A stretch of DNA of 64,000 nt from Aselliscus stoliczkanus (GCA_033961575.1 CM066737.1:48274771-48338770); one strand, 5' to 3'. Counted from the stretch's first letter, positions 1-11,715 are shown. Translations and numbers: made by a program. The notes: generated by a model not told the origin, from the sequence alone.

Positions 1-438
1 CCTATGATTATCTCTCAAATTGTTCTTAACTTAGATGAAGGAAAAAGTGGTTTTTGTTATTGACCTCCCTCAAATATCTACAAGAGTTTCAGGAGGTATT
101 CAATACATGATTTAAAACAGAAATGCATTACAATGTCTCCACTGAGTTTATTGTGCATATTACCTTTCTGCTAGGTTTAAGCTGATGGTGGTAACATGTT
201 TCAGAATCTACTGTCTTAATATTTTGCAAGAGTGGCTGACAAGCAAGTTGGTATCAAATGTGGTACATAAGTGGGTGAGTATTAAATCTGAAAGAGTTTG
301 ATAATTTACAATTTTTCTTTTAGTGCCTCATCCTTTATATTTTAACCTCTGAAAGGTAAGGCAACAAAAAGCCACAAAAATCTGATAGAAGAAACACAGT
401 CCAAGGGTGACCATCCCAATAAAGAAAAAGCCATTTTT
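1..438. other. Unassigned AT-rich flank
   Basis: I see no repeat family I recognise and no supported gene here. Ordinary AT-rich mammalian intergenic or intronic sequence. Confidence 0.6.
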
Positions 439-452
439 AAAAATGTTTTCAG

Positions 453-894
453 AGTTGGCTTGGGAACTTGAGCTCTGGGCAGCAGGGCCACTGGTTCAGA
501 TCCCACATGGGCCAGTGACACTGTGCCCTCTACAGTTAAGATGGTGAACAACAGCTCAACCTGGAGCTGGGCTGCCATGAGTCACCAGCGACAGCATAGG
601 CTGTAGTGGGGCTGCAGCAGGCTGCCATAAGCTACCTTGAGTGGCCGGCAGCCAGCGTGAGCAGCCAGCAGCTGGCATGAGCTACCGTGAGCTGCCTTGA
701 GCAGCCGTCCAATGACCAGCAACCTATCTGCCTCAGCCGGGAAGAGCACAGTGATCACAATACCAACATGGGCCAGTGAAGAAATGTCCTCCACAACTAA
801 ACTGAAGAACAAACGGACAGCAACTTGTCTGTTCCCCTCCCCCAACTTCCCAACACTGTTCCCTCCCCCAATTCCACAATAAAATCTTTTTTTA
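453..894 (+). mobile_element. Long-form tRNA-derived SINE (bat type), 5'-truncated
   Basis: The head lacks the first ~30 bases: it enters at GGCTTGGGAACTTGAGC, but the B-box-like GGTTCAGATCCCACATG is present. The long body follows (GTGAACAACAGCTCAACC... to GACAGCAACTTGTC) and ends in AATAAAATC plus a poly-A tail. Flanking 14-bp direct repeats at 439-452 and 895-908 (AAAAATGTTTTCAG) are target-site duplications, which mark L1-machinery retroposition. The ORF-like stretches on the opposite strand are repeat body, not genes. Confidence 0.9.
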
Positions 895-908
895 AAAAAT
901 GTTTTCAG

Positions 909-1207
909 TTACAGTTGACATTCATTATTGTTTTCTGTTAGTTTCAAGTACATAGCATAGTGGTTATACATTTATGTAATTTATGCACTGATCTCCCCGA
1001 TTAGTCTAGTACCCACCTGGCACTATGCATAGTTGTTGCAACATTATTGTCTACATTCTCTATGCTGTACTTTACATCCTGTGACTACTTTGTAACTACT
1101 AATTTGTATGAAAAATCCATTTTGAATGCAGATATCTGGAAAGAAACCTCACCATGAGTTTTAAACCTGAACCATTTTGAGATCCCTAGTCCACCAGCAA
1201 GAAGATA

Positions 1208-1213
<6 letters not shown>
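909..1213. other. Unassigned spacer
   Basis: Nothing recognised; sequence between a SINE and a CA microsatellite. Confidence 0.5.
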
Positions 1214-1249
<36 letters not shown>

Positions 1250-1288
1250 GCATGCACACACACACACACACACATACACACACACACA
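1214..1288 (+). repeat. (CA)n microsatellite
   Basis: Alternating CA run of ~75 bp, interrupted by AAGCATG and CATA variants. The reverse strand reads as a spurious Val/Cys-rich ORF. Confidence 0.95.
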
Positions 1289-1317
1289 TGCACGAATCAA
1301 GCCAACCTGGGACCAAT

Positions 1318-1495
1318 CTCTTTGTAGCACTGTGATTTTAGGCAAGCTTTTGTCTTCTCTTTGGGCCTCAGTTACTTCACCCATAAAACTGTAATTATCA
1401 TACTTATCTTACATTGTTTTTGAGAGCACTAAATGAGATGACTCTTTAGATTTCCCATCAGTGCCTAATAGCTACTTAACAAATATTTCCCCCTT
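1318..1495 (+). mobile_element. MIR ancient SINE remnant
   Basis: Contains the MIR core order: TTAGGCAAGCTTTTGTC, then GGGCCTCAGTTACTTCACC, then ACTAAATGAGATGA, then CAGTGCCTAATAGC. These correspond to the conserved 'ttgggcaagt...cctcagtttcctcatctgtaaa...taaatgagat...cagtgcctggc' segments of MIR. It is diverged, as expected for a pan-mammalian element. Confidence 0.75.
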
Positions 1496-2302
1496 TATTC
1501 CACATAAATGCTTTAAAAAAATTAATGAGAAGCTAAATATATTTATTTATTTAACTTGACACTGAGTCACTGATTCCACTTGACACTGAGTCAAGTGGAG
1601 GATCTTTGAGGACAAGTGTCTGTCTAATCCACAAGGTGTTCATGAGTCTCACCTCCACTCCCCTTTAGTGTTTCACTGTGTAGTGATGAATATTGGAGGT
1701 ACTTCCTCCCAAAAAATTATTAAATGAATGAGTCCCATTTAGAACAATTTTACTAAACCTGAGGTCTTCCTAATGATATTGTCTGTCATGAGTGAGTTTT
1801 TGTTTGTGTTTGTTTTGATTTGTTTTATTTTGCCTAAAGCCTTCAATCTCATCAAAATTTACAACATAAGAGCTATTTTGGCAGAATCCAAAAAAGATAT
1901 TTGCAATGTAAAGAGGAGGCATACTATTACTAAGCCATTTCAGTTATAAATCACTTAAAGAGTCACTTTTACCTTTCAAGAGTTTAATTTTCATTTCTCA
2001 TTCAAATCTAATGGTACAAGCAAATTTCTAAGAACTAGGTTATTTTAAATAATGGGAGGAGGATATTTAAAACAAATAAGCATTTCACCCTAACTTTCAA
2101 TTCACTAGGCAGTGAGTGCCATTTTTCAGTTTGAGTAGACAGGAATAGTAAAGGGAGAGTGCTTTCAGATTGACAAGAGAATATTAGATGAAGGATGCAG
2201 TGGTATCTGGTAACTGATTTTTTAAATTAATTGAGCTGTTTAGGGATGGGAAGAGAAAGAAAACCAACACTGTTAGAAGGCTTCTTTTCTGAGGTGTGAC
2301 TA
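1496..2302. other. Unassigned; contains a short direct repeat
   Basis: No gene seen. A 16-bp direct repeat (ACTTGACACTGAGTCA) occurs at 1554-1569 and 1578-1593. The second copy can fold with the adjacent TCAAGTGG into an 8-bp hairpin. Confidence 0.5.
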
Positions 2303-2885
2303 TAATGGATAGTTTTATATGTCCCAGATATTTGTGACCCAAATATTTGGTTAAACATTGTTTATGGGTGTGTCTGTGAAGGTGTTTCTAAATGAGATTA
2401 GCATTTTTATCCATAGACTGAGTAAAGCAAATTGCCCTCCCCAATGTGAGTGAGTCTCTCATTCAATCCATTAAAGGCCTAAATAAAACAAAAGACTAAG
2501 AAAAAAAATTCTGTTTCTCCCCTCCCTACTGCCTTTGAGATGAAGCATCATCAGTCTTGTTCTGCCTTCAGGCTTTGACTTGGACTAAAATTTACACTAT
2601 CTGCTCTCCTGCTTCTCAGACCTTTAGACTTAGATTAGAACGAAACCATCAGTCCCTTCCCCTGAGTCACTAGCTACAGATCTTGGGAATTCTCAGCCTC
2701 CATAATTGCATGAACCAATCCTGTAAAATCTCTAAAAATAAATATTATACATACATATAAATGTAATACAAGTTTTAATATATTTTATTATAAAATATAA
2801 TTTATAATATAAAATATTAAAATAAATTATATATCCTATTGGCTCTGTTTCCCTGGAGAACCTTAACTGATACAGATTTTGGCAC
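2303..2885 (+). mobile_element. MLT2-like ERVL LTR
   Basis: The order of blocks fits the mammalian ERVL/MLT2 LTR class. An early TAGTTTTATATGTCC is followed by GGGTGTGTCTGTGAAGG, GAGATTAGCATTTTTATCC, ATAGACTGAGTAAAGC, CCTCCCCAATGTGAG, TTCTCAGCCTCCATAATTGC, then TATATCCTATTGGCTC and CTGGAGAACCTTAACTGA. It is followed directly by TTTGGCACCAGAACTTGG, which looks like the start of the internal region with its primer-binding site. An AT-rich expansion lies at 2745-2830. Family name is from recognition, not a search. Confidence 0.7.
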
Positions 2886-4000
2886 CAGAACTTGGGTCAA
2901 TAAGTGTTTGAGTCACTTCAAATAACTTACTTGTGCCTTTAGGGCCTGCTCGTGCCTGATCAGGTATATATTATCTCCATTAGATAATGGATTATTTCTG
3001 TGCACATCCAAGTTTATGGCTCATTGGGTCAGATAAATCCCAGTTTATGATGGGCAGCTCAGATCACCTAATAAGAGGGTGGCCCTTGTGTTACTGTAGG
3101 CAGAAAGAACAGGGCCACAGGGGGAGAAAGGGGAGGAAAGGAAGGAGGAAGGAGCGAAAACAAAGGAGAGAAAAGATGACAACATTTTTAAGAAAAGGTA
3201 TAGCTCCCTGACTGTCCAGAAGTCTATTTCAGTGGCCTATAGCAGACTCAGGATGCCATCTTGCCCCTTAAAGTGAACTTCAACTAATTGTGATGGATTA
3301 TATTATTAGCATTATAATACTATAATGCTAAAATCTCCACCCCCTATGTCACCATGACAGATCTGACAAGGGCTAAATAAGGAAAAAGAAATCCTTCCTC
3401 CCTACCAGAATGAGTGGTCAGCAAAGACCTACCAGAGAATGCCTATAATGCCACCCTTAAGTCTTGAATATTTCATGCCATCATTTAGAAAATAATAAAT
3501 TTCCAAACCCCAATCCTCTTTGGCACAGTAGCTATTCTCCCAGCCTGCCCACTCCCAGCACTCTGGGAGTGTACTGTCTAATTCTCTTTCTTTCAGTAAA
3601 TTCACTGCTTGCTCAGCTTATTTGGTGTGCCTTTGAATTCTTTCCTATGCCTTTGAATTCTTTCCTGTGATATAACCAAAAACCCATCCTCTGGCAACAC
3701 TTGCTTAAGTGTTCAATCTCAATTAAGTCCCAGTAACAAGTGAAGAGCTGTTTTTCAAAAGGAGAGTAGATATTCACAGAGGATGGCAGGGCTTTGCTCC
3801 AAAAAACCTGTGGGCCTGCACTACAGTTCACTTATAGGGCCTGTCAAATTCTCCAGAAAATATTCCTGTCTGCCACTGACACTTCAAGCAACATTGAATC
3901 TGCTGGATCTCATGGCCTAAGAGGCAAAGCGGCTTGCAAACAGCATATATCTGTTGCAGAGTCTTCTCTCATTCTGGGCCCCACTCAAAAGTAAATGTTG
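2886..4000 (+). other. Probable ERVL-type internal remnants plus unassigned sequence
   Basis: This follows the LTR directly. Phrases such as TTATGGCTCATTGGGTCAG and, at ~3895-3925, CTGCTGGATCTCATGG resemble degraded ERVL internal sequence, but there is no coding frame left. It also holds an 11-bp-arm hairpin (3306-3316 / 3321-3331, 4-nt loop) and a perfect 20-bp tandem duplication (3628-3647 and 3648-3667). The family call is an inference. Confidence 0.35.
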
Positions 4001-4790
4001 TTTGTGTCACTTGGAACATAGACCAGAATTTAATGTCATCATAGTCATAGCCAAATATTTCTGCCAGCAGAAGTGGCTGCCTAAGTATAGACAATTTCCT
4101 GGACTGTGAAATTTAAGCAAATATCATGGCAGCCTATTCACATTGAAAAATCTTTATGTTATATTTTCCATGTCTATCCCTAGAGAGATATTCTACCAGA
4201 AAATATTAAATGTGCACCCCCCCCCAAATTTTGTTATTAAATTATTCTTTATTACCGTGTCTTCCTACTTTTATCAATAATAAAATAGTGAAAGTGTATT
4301 GGGAGAAGGCTATTAGGAAGTTGAGGTTTGCCATTTAAGTACATATTCAAAGGTAATTGCAGGCCTTCACAGCTTTCCGCTCTAGTTTAATAGAGTTTTG
4401 TGTATCTGTGCACTAAAATAATAAGTCCTATTCTATATGTTTCAATTCCAAAAATAAATAAATATTCATTATTCAAAATAAAGACAATTAGGAAATTAGA
4501 GAAGAAAAACCTTTTACATTTTAATTATCCAGTTTCTATTATATTTTAATTTTTCATTCTTCTGCCTAGCTATCTATCACCTAACATCTTTATTTTTGAT
4601 TGGGGTAAAATAAAAAATACAGTTCTTGAAGGTATTCTCTGAAAAAAATTACTTAACCAAGCGTAGCTGTTAGATTTATGTATCAAATCCTTAGAATCAA
4701 ATGAAGAGCATGTGGTAATATTTCAAATATCTTGCACCTACTCACACATCATGGTAGGCTGAATATTTATCTTCCACTAAGACTCATTTT
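4001..4790. other. Unassigned AT-rich sequence
   Basis: No repeat or gene that I can support; a short C9-type run occurs near 4217. Confidence 0.5.
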
Positions 4791-4806
4791 AAAATACTAC
4801 TTTTTT

Positions 4807-5240
4807 GGGCTGGCTGAGTGGTGCGTTGGTTAAGCGCTTGGGACACCAGCGGCCCCGGTTTGGATGCCACATATGAGGGCCAGTGACACTGCCCTCTGCA
4901 GCTAAGATGGTGAACAACAGCTCCACCTGGAGCTGGGCTGCTGTGATTCCCCAGGACAGCATAGCTGCAGCTCCTGCTGCAGTGGGCTGCCATAGACTAC
5001 AATGAGTGGCTGGCAGCCAGCATGAGCTGCCAAGAGCTGAAGTGAGCAGCCATCCAGAGGCCAGCGACTGATCTGCCTCACCTGAGAAGAGCGCAATGAT
5101 GATAGCAACATGGGCCAGTGAAGCAATGTCTTCCACAACTAGACTGAAGAACATAAAGATAGCAACTTGTCTGTTCCCCTTCCCCAGTTCCCCAATGCTG
5201 TTCCCATCCCCCAATTCCTCAATGAAATCTTTAAAATAAC
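4807..5240 (+). mobile_element. Long-form tRNA-derived SINE, near full length
   Basis: Starts GGGCTGGCTGAGTGGTGCG and runs through the B-box-like segment, the ~300-bp long body and a tail with AATGAAATC. Similar flanking repeats (AAAATACTACTTTTTT on the left, AAAATATGACTTTTTT on the right) look like a slightly diverged target-site duplication. Confidence 0.9.
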
Positions 5241-5262
5241 AAATAAAATATGACTTTTTTCT

Positions 5263-5928
5263 TTTTTGAAAGATAATTTAATTTTTAAGCTTTAAAGGGA
5301 AAATAATTGTTAATCTTTGGTCCACAAAAACTGTCAGAGCACTTTGCTTAAAACCATAACTATCTATTAAATGTTTCCCTATAATCTGGAGACTGTCATT
5401 TGACTTTTGAAACTGTATGCAAAAGTAAGTGAAATGATCATTTTTTTATTTTAAAGAGGCTGCTCAGAGGTAAATATAAAAGGAGCACACATTTTACAGC
5501 TCCAGTTTGTGGATTAGATTTTAACACAAACTCATGTTGATGGAATTTGGTGAAATAATTTAACAAAAATAATTAAATTGAAAAGAAGGGGGTGGATTAC
5601 AAAAAACCCTAATGTTTGTTTATTGTTGTGCTTCTGAACAAGAACTGCCTCAAGTAAGGTCTGAAGTGATTTACTACTGTTGAACTCCAGACTTCTTCTC
5701 CAGGTTGATTCCAACATATGAGTCCACAAAGAGAGATCCTTTTAAGTCATTCCAGATTAACTAAAAGAATATCATGATTTTTAGACTGCTGAGTTGTTTG
5801 CGTGAATTTCTGCAACCAACAACTGGACTTCTGTATACCTTGGGAATTCAGTGCTCTGAGTTATTGGCTAGCCTCTGGAGGGACAAAAACTTGCTTGATC
5901 TGCAACTTTCCAAACTTGTTTGTTTCTT
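5263..5928. other. Unassigned AT-rich sequence
   Basis: Nothing recognised. Confidence 0.5.
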
Positions 5929-6058
5929 GGGCTGGCCGAGGGGCGCGGTGGTTAAGTGCTGGCTTGGGAAGCCAGCCACCCCGGTTCAGGTCCCACATAT
6001 GAGGGCCAGTGACACTTACCTCAGAAAACAAACAAACAAACAAACAAAAAACAAAATT
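5929..6058 (+). mobile_element. Short-form tRNA-derived SINE
   Basis: About 105 bp of tRNA-like head (GGGCTGGCCGAGGGGCGCGG..., GGTTCAGGTCCCACATATG, CAGTGACACT) followed directly by a (CAAA)n/A-rich tail. It lacks the long body. Confidence 0.9.
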
Positions 6059-7683
6059 GTTTAAGTTTCTGGAAAAGGAGCCTTTATGTAGTAGGACAGT
6101 AAACAAGGCAACATGTGCATTGTGAGTCAAATAATGAGAGATGACTTTTAGTTGTAAACATCTTAATTTTGGGATTCGAAGTTTAGAATAATTTCTAAAG
6201 GCAATTCTTGGCCTTCTCGTCTTCCCAGATTTTGGTCATATATTTCCTTCCTTCTTTGGTTACTATTTGGTAACTATTCTTTGGTCACATTTGTTTCCAA
6301 AATATTTTCAATATATTAATGAGAGTGGTGTACAAAAGTAAAAATTAATGAGAAACACTTCTTGCCAAAACACACCAGAAACCTCACACTCCAACCTCAT
6401 TTTACTCCTATGTAAAAGAATGTCTTGTTAGAGTGGCTGCTTCTTTTTGGAACACCATCCTTCCTGACTACACCTGTTAGAATTCTATACACATTTAGAG
6501 GCCCAGATTGAATCTTAATTACTCCATGAAACTCCACTGATCATTCTTACTAGATATGGTCTTTGCCTTCTCTGAACACCTCCCCCAAAGAATTTTTAAC
6601 TGATTCTTATAAGAGCTAATAGAGATCCTGTGTACTATATTAACCCCTCCAGATATTACTAATTGCTACCTTTACTGATCTTATGATGTATTTACTTTAA
6701 ATGCACTAGGCACATTAAACACACATTTAAATAAATTAGATACAAGTATAATGTGTTGATTGATTTCACTGTGTTAATTGATTTCAAGGTTTGTTTAATG
6801 TGTCAAAAATCCACACAAAAAATAAAAAGTTGATATTTTGACTATTTTATGTATCTAATAACATTTTGAGCTGCTTTGTACATAAATGCCATTATTTCCA
6901 TTTTATTTTATTTTTTTCATTATTTTTATTTTATACTTTTGTTATATGGTAATAAATTTACCATTGTATTGAATGTTAGCACAAAACATTAAAAACATAC
7001 TAAGCAGCATCAATTAGATTTAAGTATAGATAAATTATAATCTAATGGCATTGATGACATGAGAAATTTATTCAAAATATTACACAAATGGCATACAGAA
7101 TACCTTTGTTGTTGATAGTGCAAGCCACAGGAAAATATATCCAAATGTCACAGCAAAAGAGATATTATTCACATCACAAATGAGAAAACAGAATTCCATA
7201 GAGCTTAATCTCTATGCAATATCACAGAATTTGTAAACCATTTCATGTAGATTATTATGTATGGTTTGCAAACCATGGTACCTTGGTTAAAATCCAAGAA
7301 ATCTCATAGTCTTTCTGTTACTCGATTGTAGTATAAACTCTGACAATTGGCTTTTTTCTTTTGTAATATAAGTGCTTCATTTAAGCTTTGATTTCCTAAG
7401 CATTCATTTCAAAGAGGCATCCCCTTCAACTAACCCTATCTTGAATAAAAACCTTGCTAACCATATGACTAGATAAAGAGCAAGGCTCCCTCCCTTCCCA
7501 CCCCACAGAGACCCCTATGTTTAGAGATCTTGGTTGATTTTGATAATTTGACAATTTGAGTTACTTCTTTTTTTCCGCCAGTGCTTCATATTTCCTTCCT
7601 CATGTTTTGAATTCACTAGTAGAGAGTGAGCCCACAGAACCCTAGGCTCCTACCCTCAACCCTAATAAAAGCAGAACCATAGT
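6059..7683. other. Unassigned AT-rich sequence
   Basis: About 1.6 kb with no supported gene or recognised family. Short T/A-rich runs occur at 6895-6990. Confidence 0.5.
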
Positions 7684-7684
7684 G

Positions 7685-7762
<78 letters not shown>
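7684..7762 (+). repeat. (CT)n microsatellite
   Basis: Nearly pure CT run of ~79 bp, with one TTCT interruption. Confidence 0.95.
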
Positions 7763-7765
<3 letters not shown>

Positions 7766-7914
7766 CACATTTCTCTGTGCCCCCTAGGCTACCTTGTATG
7801 TTCCATGGACTATAAATAATAAACTCTTCTTTTTTGGAAAATTTCTTTATGATTATTGCTGAAGGGCATCTTGCAATCATACGAGGTTTGATCAAAGAAT
7901 ACAGTGAATGTTTA

Positions 7915-8057
7915 TTTTGTTTTTGTTTTTGTTTTGTTTTTGTTTTGTTTTGTTTTTTGTTTTTGAGGGCAGTGTCACTGGCCCTCATATGTGGGACCGA
8001 ACCGGGGCCGCTGGCTTCCTAAGCCAGCGCTTAACCACCGCGCCACTCGGCCGGCCC
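7915..8057 (-). mobile_element. Short-form SINE inserted in the mariner
   Basis: Minus-strand copy with a T-rich (reverse poly-A) left end, ending in GGCCGGCCC at 8057. Target-site duplications are 7900-7914 (TACAGTGAATGTTTA) and 8058-8072 (one mismatch). They prove insertion after the mariner was already in place. Confidence 0.95.
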
Positions 8058-8156
8058 TACAGTGAACGTTTAAATAAACAATTTATTGCAGTAAAAGATA
8101 CATTGCCATTAATCCCCCTCAAAATACTCCCCCTCACTTCAAAAACACTTATCCTG

Positions 8157-8348
8157 TCATTCTGGCCACATTTTGAAGCAGTTCCAGAAGTCCTCTTTGG
8201 TGAGTGTCTTTAGATGCGCTGTCATGGCTGCCTCAATGTCCTGAATTGATTCAAAATGTTGACCTTTCATGGACATTTTGACTTTGAGGAACAGCCAGAA
8301 GTCACATGGTGCCAAATCTGGTGAATAAGGTGGATAAGGACACACCAT
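8157..8348 (-). pseudogene. Mariner transposase 3' fragment (left arm)
   Basis: A 63-codon open stretch carries YSPDLAPCDFWLFLKVKM, the signature around the third catalytic aspartate of mariner DD34D transposases. It is followed by FESIQDIEAAMTAHLKTLT and EDFWNCF near the C terminus. The N-terminal DNA-binding and first two catalytic regions are absent as an open frame. It is a mirror of the plus-strand fragment at 8641-8829 and cannot be functional alone. Confidence 0.85.
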
Positions 8349-8640
8349 AATGTTTTTATTTTATAGAAATTGCTGTCCCAGAAGTGATGTGTGACATGGA
8401 GCCTTTCCTTTGTGATCACAAAATACGGTGAATGCTGCTGCCAAGTGCCATCCAATGGAAAGGCAGGGATCTTCAATACAGGAAGCAGTGCATCAAACCT
8501 TATTAACAGTGTGTGACAGGCTTCAACTTGTTTGATGCAGACAATTGGGTGTGAACTACGGTTGAGAGGTGTGTTTTAAAGTGTGTGATAAATCATCCTC
8601 CATCATGTCAACGCTCCGTGACACACATCACTTCTGATAT

Positions 8641-8829
8641 ATGACAATTTCTGTCAAATATAATAAAAGCATTATGGTATGTCCTCATCTACCTTTTTCA
8701 CAGGATCTGGCACCATACAACTTCTGGCTCTTCCCCAAAGTCAAAATGATTCAGGACATGGAGGCAGCCATGACAGCGCAACTAAAGACAGTCATGAAAG
8801 AGTACTTTCAGAACTGCTTCAGAAAGTGA
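8641..8829 (+). pseudogene. Mariner transposase 3' fragment (right arm)
   Basis: The same C-terminal region as the left arm, in the opposite orientation: FSQDLAPYNFWLFPKVKM, then MEAAMTAQLKT and YFQNCFRK. The motif is decayed (catalytic CDF has become YNF), and an internal stretch between KVKM and the IQDME segment is missing relative to the left arm. It is one half of the inverted duplication. Confidence 0.85.
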
Positions 8830-8966
8830 CAAGAACAATAGGATAAGTAAGTGTGTTCAAAGTGAACGGGAGCATTTTGAGGGGGATTAATAGCTATGTG
8901 TCTATTACTATAATAATTTTTTTAAATTTAAACATTCCCCATATTTTATTTTTACGATACCTCATA

Positions 8967-9670
8967 ATAAGAACCACAAGTGTCCAGTAATAACATTCAT
9001 TTGGAGAGGGAAGATGTAGTAGGAAGCTCACCAGGGCCAAGGTGAGTGCCCCCAAACATTTTTATTTGATTGGGTCTATAGACTGAGACTGGTGCAATAC
9101 CTCAATATTTATCAATTTATAGCCTATTATGCTTTGTGTACACGGAAGAAGGCTATCTAACCCAACAGAATTGTTACTGAAAAACCCAAGTTTGGCTGCT
9201 CACAACTGGAAAGCCAGTACTTAAGAGACAAGTGTTGGGTGGAAAGGAAAGATTGCTTTATTCCAGAAGCCAGCAGCATGGGAAGATGACTGACTAGTGT
9301 CCAAAAACCATCTCCTAAGTTCCAGACTGAGAATAAGAGTTTTAATGGGGAAGAAGGGGAGGGGAAATTCCAGGGAACTGAGAGAGAAGTCTGTTTTAGT
9401 CATAGATTATAGTTTTTCACACAAGTCTCCTGGTTGCCAGCAGCTGGCTGTAGATACCTTGAAGACATTCCCTCCTGCAAAACAAATTCATAAATTCTCC
9501 TCAAGACACAGAAGTTATCTCCTCCTGCTTGACAAACAAACAGCACATCAGCAACTTATGTCTACATTCGAGAAAACAGGAGTTGAGCAAGAGGAGCAGT
9601 TAACATGTGAACAAATGCCTAATTCAGAATTAAATTATTCAGTTCAAGCATCCAAAAATACTAGGGGCAC
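8967..9670. other. Unassigned sequence
   Basis: Open frames of up to 138 codons cross this area, but one runs into the adjoining SINE and neither resembles a known protein. I see no gene. Confidence 0.5.
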
Positions 9671-9686
9671 TAAAATCACAAGGGGT

Positions 9687-10152
9687 GGTCCTGCCGAGTG
9701 GCGCGTTGGTTAAGAGCTGGCTTGGGATGCCAGCAGCACCAGTTCGGATCCCACATATGAGGGCTAGTGACACTGCCCTCTACAGCTAAGTTGGTGAACA
9801 ACAGCTCCACCTGGAGCTGGCTGCTGTGACTCCCCAGGGAAGGCAGAGCTGCAGCTCCTGCTGCAGTGGGCTGCCGTAGGCTGCAGTGAGTGGCCGGCAG
9901 TCAGCATGAGTGGCTGGCAGCTGGTGTGAGCTGCTATGAGCCACTGTGAGCGGCCGTCCAGAGGCTGGCGGATCTGCCTCACCCGGGAAGAGCACAATGA
10001 TGATACCAACATGGGCCAGTGAAGCAATGTCCTCCACAACTAGACTGAAGAACAAAAGGACAGCAACTTATCTGTTCCCCTTCCCTGGTTCCCCAACACT
10101 GTTCCCCTCCCCCAATTCCCCAATAAAAAATCTAAAAAAAAATTAAATGAAA
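9687..10152 (+). mobile_element. Long-form tRNA-derived SINE, full length
   Basis: Head GGTCCTGCCGAGTGGCGCG, long body, AATAAAAAATC tail. Perfect 16-bp target-site duplications TAAAATCACAAGGGGT lie at 9671-9686 and 10153-10168. Confidence 0.95.
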
Positions 10153-10345
10153 TAAAATCACAAGGGGTTCAGCTACAGAATGAAATTTATCAGGCAAATC
10201 TCTCTGGTAGTAGAAAAGACATATTGACTTCATAAGAGGCCAGAATTATTTCACAGTCATCCTTGAAATTTTCATATTGCCTAACCCAATATTTTGTGGA
10301 TAGTAGGTGCCTAAAAATACTTTTTTGAGTTAAATGAAACGGTGT

Positions 10346-10802
10346 TGATGCGTGATGAATTGGGTGACCGGTATTCATTGTCTCGCAGCAACGAAAAATG
10401 GAGACAGGGATCAGAGAGGCAAAGTTTGCAGTCAAGGACAGTTAATTAGACTGAAGAGATACAGCTCTCTAAAAAGAGAGAGCATATGAAACTGGAGTGC
10501 CCACTGACTAGCGGGGAGTCTTCTGTTTAATGTGCTTTTTCTAGCCTATCTGCAGAGAAAACTGGTGCCTGCGTAAACAGATTAGATTTATTTTGTTGGC
10601 CATTTCAGCCTGGAGGAGGATTTTTAGGATCGTTTTTTGTTGCCTCAGGGTGTAATTGATGTTTCTGGTCTGGTAGGTGTAAATTGTCTCAAGGCTGTGG
10701 CTTTTGGGGTCAGGGCTGAGGCCGTGGAGATATCTTTATTATTTGCCCCTCCTACCTGGGAATTTCTAACTGCCTAATTGTAACACTAACTAACCTGTCT
10801 TA
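10346..10802 (-). mobile_element. Class I-like ERV 3' LTR
   Basis: Related to the LTRs at 19938-20540 and 33128-34206. It shares AGAGAGGCAAAGTTTGCAGT and GGACAGTTAATTAGA (versus GAGAGGTAAAGTTGGTAG and GGACAGTTTATTAGA in the 19.9-kb copy) and an equivalent CTAACTGCCTAATTGTAAC block. On the minus strand it is immediately preceded by AGGAAGGGGAAA, a good polypurine tract. This marks it as the 3' LTR of a provirus whose body lies to the right in window coordinates. Confidence 0.7.
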
Positions 10803-11496
10803 TTTCCCCTTCCTGAAAAGGAAATCCTAACTGCTATTAGAGAGTGGGGACGATGACCGCTCTGGCTGCTTTAGTCTGAGAAGGGACTGAGAAAGAGACC
10901 GGCAGCTAGAGCTTGTCCAGAGGTCTATCTAAGGGTCCCCGGTAGATGAGCGGCTCCAGGTGTAGTTGTGGTGGTTTAGCCAACTGGTGAGTGGTCTGTA
11001 AGCAGAGATGAATTGCAGGCAACAGTATGAAGTAGTCCCTCTGAAAATGAATAAAAGAAAAATGAGAATTTTTTTTTAAGTCCTGTTAGACTGGGAAGCC
11101 AGGATGTAAGGAAGGTGCAATTTAGGCTGAAAAATCCTGTTTTTTGTTTAATATCAGAAACCATGTTATGTATCCATTGAACTTAACTTTTCATTGACTA
11201 TGAGTTAAAGATTGAAACATCTTTGATTATGTTTGAGAAGTAGATAGTCTATAGCAGTTCTAGTGTATGGCTGAGAGCTATTAGCTCAGCCAGGTTTGCA
11301 CTGGCCCCAGATGGAGGCTTGTATTTTCTATGATATCATGTAAACTAACTACAGCATATCCAGCCTTCTGTGTGTCATTTTTCCATAAAAAAGCTCACAG
11401 TGAAGAGCATCCAATCTGGGTTATCTAGGGGTATTTTTTGTAAATCTGTTCAGGCAGCATAGGTTTGTAGTAAAACCTATTGGCTTAAGAGGAAAT
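10803..11496 (-). other. ERV internal sequence upstream of the 3' LTR
   Basis: Lies between the polypurine tract and the U6-L1 insertion. No long frame survives. Position implies it is the 3' internal part of the minus-strand provirus; I cannot assign it to env or an untranslated region. Confidence 0.45.
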
Positions 11497-11606
11497 AGGT
11501 TTTGTTTCTTGTTTTTTGTTTTTGCTTTAATTCTTTTATTGAAAAATAAACATTTTTATTTTTTTTAAATTAGATTCAGGTGTACAATGCAGTGCAATAG
11601 TTATAC

Positions 11607-11715
11607 TTTTTTTCTTTTTTTTGAGAGCAGTGTCACTGGCCCTCATATTGGGACCTAACCAGGGCCGCTGGCTTTCCCAAGCCAGTGCTTAACTACTGTG
11701 CCACTCGGCCGGCCC
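11607..11715 (-). mobile_element. Short-form SINE in the L1 3'UTR
   Basis: Minus-strand head ending GGCCGGCCC. Target-site duplications AATAGTTATAC at 11596-11606 and 11716-11726. Confidence 0.95.

Larger units (their letters stand above)
7882..8964. mobile_element. Palindromic (inverted-duplicate) mariner derivative
   Basis: TA dinucleotides at 7880-7881 and 8965-8966 bracket the element. Its ends read CGAGGTTTGATC on the left and, in reverse complement, TGAGGTATCGTAAAA on the right, as in mariner terminal repeats. Both halves carry the 3' end of a mariner transposase gene pointing toward the outer ends. The left arm is on the minus strand (about 8080-8380) and the right arm on the plus strand (about 8590-8880). 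The element is therefore a large imperfect inverted repeat rather than one normal transposon. A SINE sits in the left arm. Confidence 0.8.

Noticed and set aside
1212..1290. CRISPR-like or other array of regular repeats
   Set aside because: Simple microsatellites only; no repeat-spacer pattern anywhere in the window.
1085..1384. 99-codon Val/Cys-rich frame
   Set aside because: Translation of the (CA)n microsatellite.
4789..5214. 141-codon frame with a motif that recurs in many places (SLVVEDIASLAHVGI)
   Set aside because: The motif recurs because it is the reverse strand of the long-form SINE body; copies have different frames and stops, so no protein is under selection.
7662..7988. 108-codon Arg/Glu-rich frame
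   Set aside because: It translates a (CT)n microsatellite and a SINE tail.
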